From HTCC2207 sp002685195 (GTDB lineage Bacteria; Pseudomonadota; Gammaproteobacteria; Pseudomonadales; Porticoccaceae), in NCBI GenBank assembly GCA_051201675.1, contig CP179212.1, forward strand, positions 2,623,119 to 2,687,118: a stretch of DNA of 64,000 nucleotides, written 5' to 3'. The notes beneath the pieces are model-generated. The model ran no database searches. It was not told the origin of the DNA and saw only the letters and a program-made list of their open reading frames with translations. Positions 63,668 through 64,000 of the stretch are shown here, in pieces (position 1 is the first letter of the stretch; each line of letters begins with the position of its first letter). The position numbers and the translations under genes were made by a program.

Positions 63668-64000
63668 CCAAAAACACACTGTGGGTCATGATACGTCTGA
63701 AAGATTTTCTACTACCAAAAAAATACTTAAATAAGGGCAATAAACACTGGATTTAAACTGTATATATACAGGTTACTAACATTTTTTGGTTAATAATTAA
63801 GCTTTAATTAAAATGTAAATGTGAGTAAATATTTCCTTGTTATTTTGCAAGATGTTGTTTTTATTGAGTTTTATAAATAACCCGCGTTTTTGACTCCGAT
63901 TTTATTTTGTGGATAATCCTGTTTTTGTTGTATACACTAACGCTTACTATAAGAAAAAGCCATTGTTAGCCTATTTGCAATGTTTTTAATTACGCGGGGC
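63668..64000. other. AT-rich intergenic region at the right window edge
   Basis: 333 bases with no ORF up to the window end. It is very AT-rich and holds one perfect DnaA box (63908-63916), a TATA palindrome (63758-63771) and a possible rightward promoter. By comparison with Pseudomonas synteny the next gene may be dnaA, but that gene is not in the window. Confidence 0.5.
63907..63936 (+). promoter_or_regulatory. Perfect DnaA box overlapping a possible -35, with TATACA -10
   Basis: TGTGGATAA at 63908-63916 is the exact complement of the TTATCCACA DnaA box. It overlaps TTGTGG (63907-63912), which lies 18 bases before TATACA (63931-63936). A box over a promoter is how dnaA is often autoregulated. 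The promoter part is weak; the box is exact. Confidence 0.6.

Noticed and set aside
63758..63771. Palindrome CTGTATATATACAG resembling a LexA (SOS) box
   Set aside because: The spacing is CTG-N8-CAG, two bases shorter than the CTG-N10-CAG of LexA sites, and it does not lie close to a visible gene start.
1..64000. CRISPR arrays, insertion sequences, prophage genes, tRNA and rRNA genes
   Set aside because: None were seen on reading: no regularly spaced direct repeats, no transposase frames and no cloverleaf-like clusters.

Overview
This window looks like the origin-proximal part of a gammaproteobacterial chromosome. It was read by eye from one strand plus translated reading frames, with no database search. 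The order atpIBEFHAGDC - parB - parA - rsmG - mnmG next to rpmH - rnpA - yidD - yidC - mnmE is the classic gammaproteobacterial origin neighbourhood. The dsbA - cytochrome c4 - engB - polA block, the znuA/zur-znuCB block, a caa3-type oxidase cluster of Pseudomonas layout, and def-fmt-rsmB-trkA-trkH all point the same way. Moderately AT-rich DNA, a TRAP receptor, a haloalkane dehalogenase and a dockerin/cupredoxin surface protein suggest a free-living, probably marine lineage (Cellvibrionales/SAR92-like). That placement is inference only.

Layout: 0-3.2 kb holds the end of a GlxA-type AraC regulator and serC-serA. 3.4-8.9 kb holds dsbA, cytochrome c4, engB, a GFA-family enzyme and polA. 8.9-11.9 kb is a divergent zinc-uptake locus with two clear Zur operators. 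11.9-19.6 kb is a cytochrome c oxidase structural and assembly cluster without ctaA. 19.8-25.7 kb holds yheV-like, yrdA-like, then purE-tsaC-hemF-aroE and lysM-dprA. 26.0-31.7 kb holds def-fmt-rsmB-trkA-trkH. 31.7-36.1 kb holds an orphan TRAP receptor, uvrD and a HexR-like regulator. 36-44.3 kb is the accessory stretch: PQQ sugar dehydrogenase, haloalkane dehalogenase, a possibly phase-variable small membrane ORF, aldo/keto reductase, a secreted dockerin/cupredoxin protein, an outer-membrane-like protein, YceI and several tiny membrane proteins. 44.3-54.8 kb holds glmU-glmS and the complete F1Fo ATP synthase operon. 55-64 kb holds parAB, rsmG, mnmG, a candidate replication origin, and rpmH to mnmE.

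The genes are mostly housekeeping: serine synthesis, periplasmic redox, DNA repair, zinc homeostasis, respiration, ATP synthesis, potassium uptake, tRNA modification, chromosome segregation and cell-envelope precursors. No CRISPR array, insertion sequence, prophage, tRNA or rRNA was seen. I found no clearly new multi-gene system. The most unusual items are: a roughly 65-residue insertion with likely extra membrane helices in the ATP synthase a subunit; a cupredoxin with a Gln axial ligand fused to dockerin-like repeats; an A7G-type tract that breaks a small membrane ORF; an inverted rpmH-mnmE block that puts a candidate oriC between mnmG and rpmH; and an oxidase cluster without heme A synthase.
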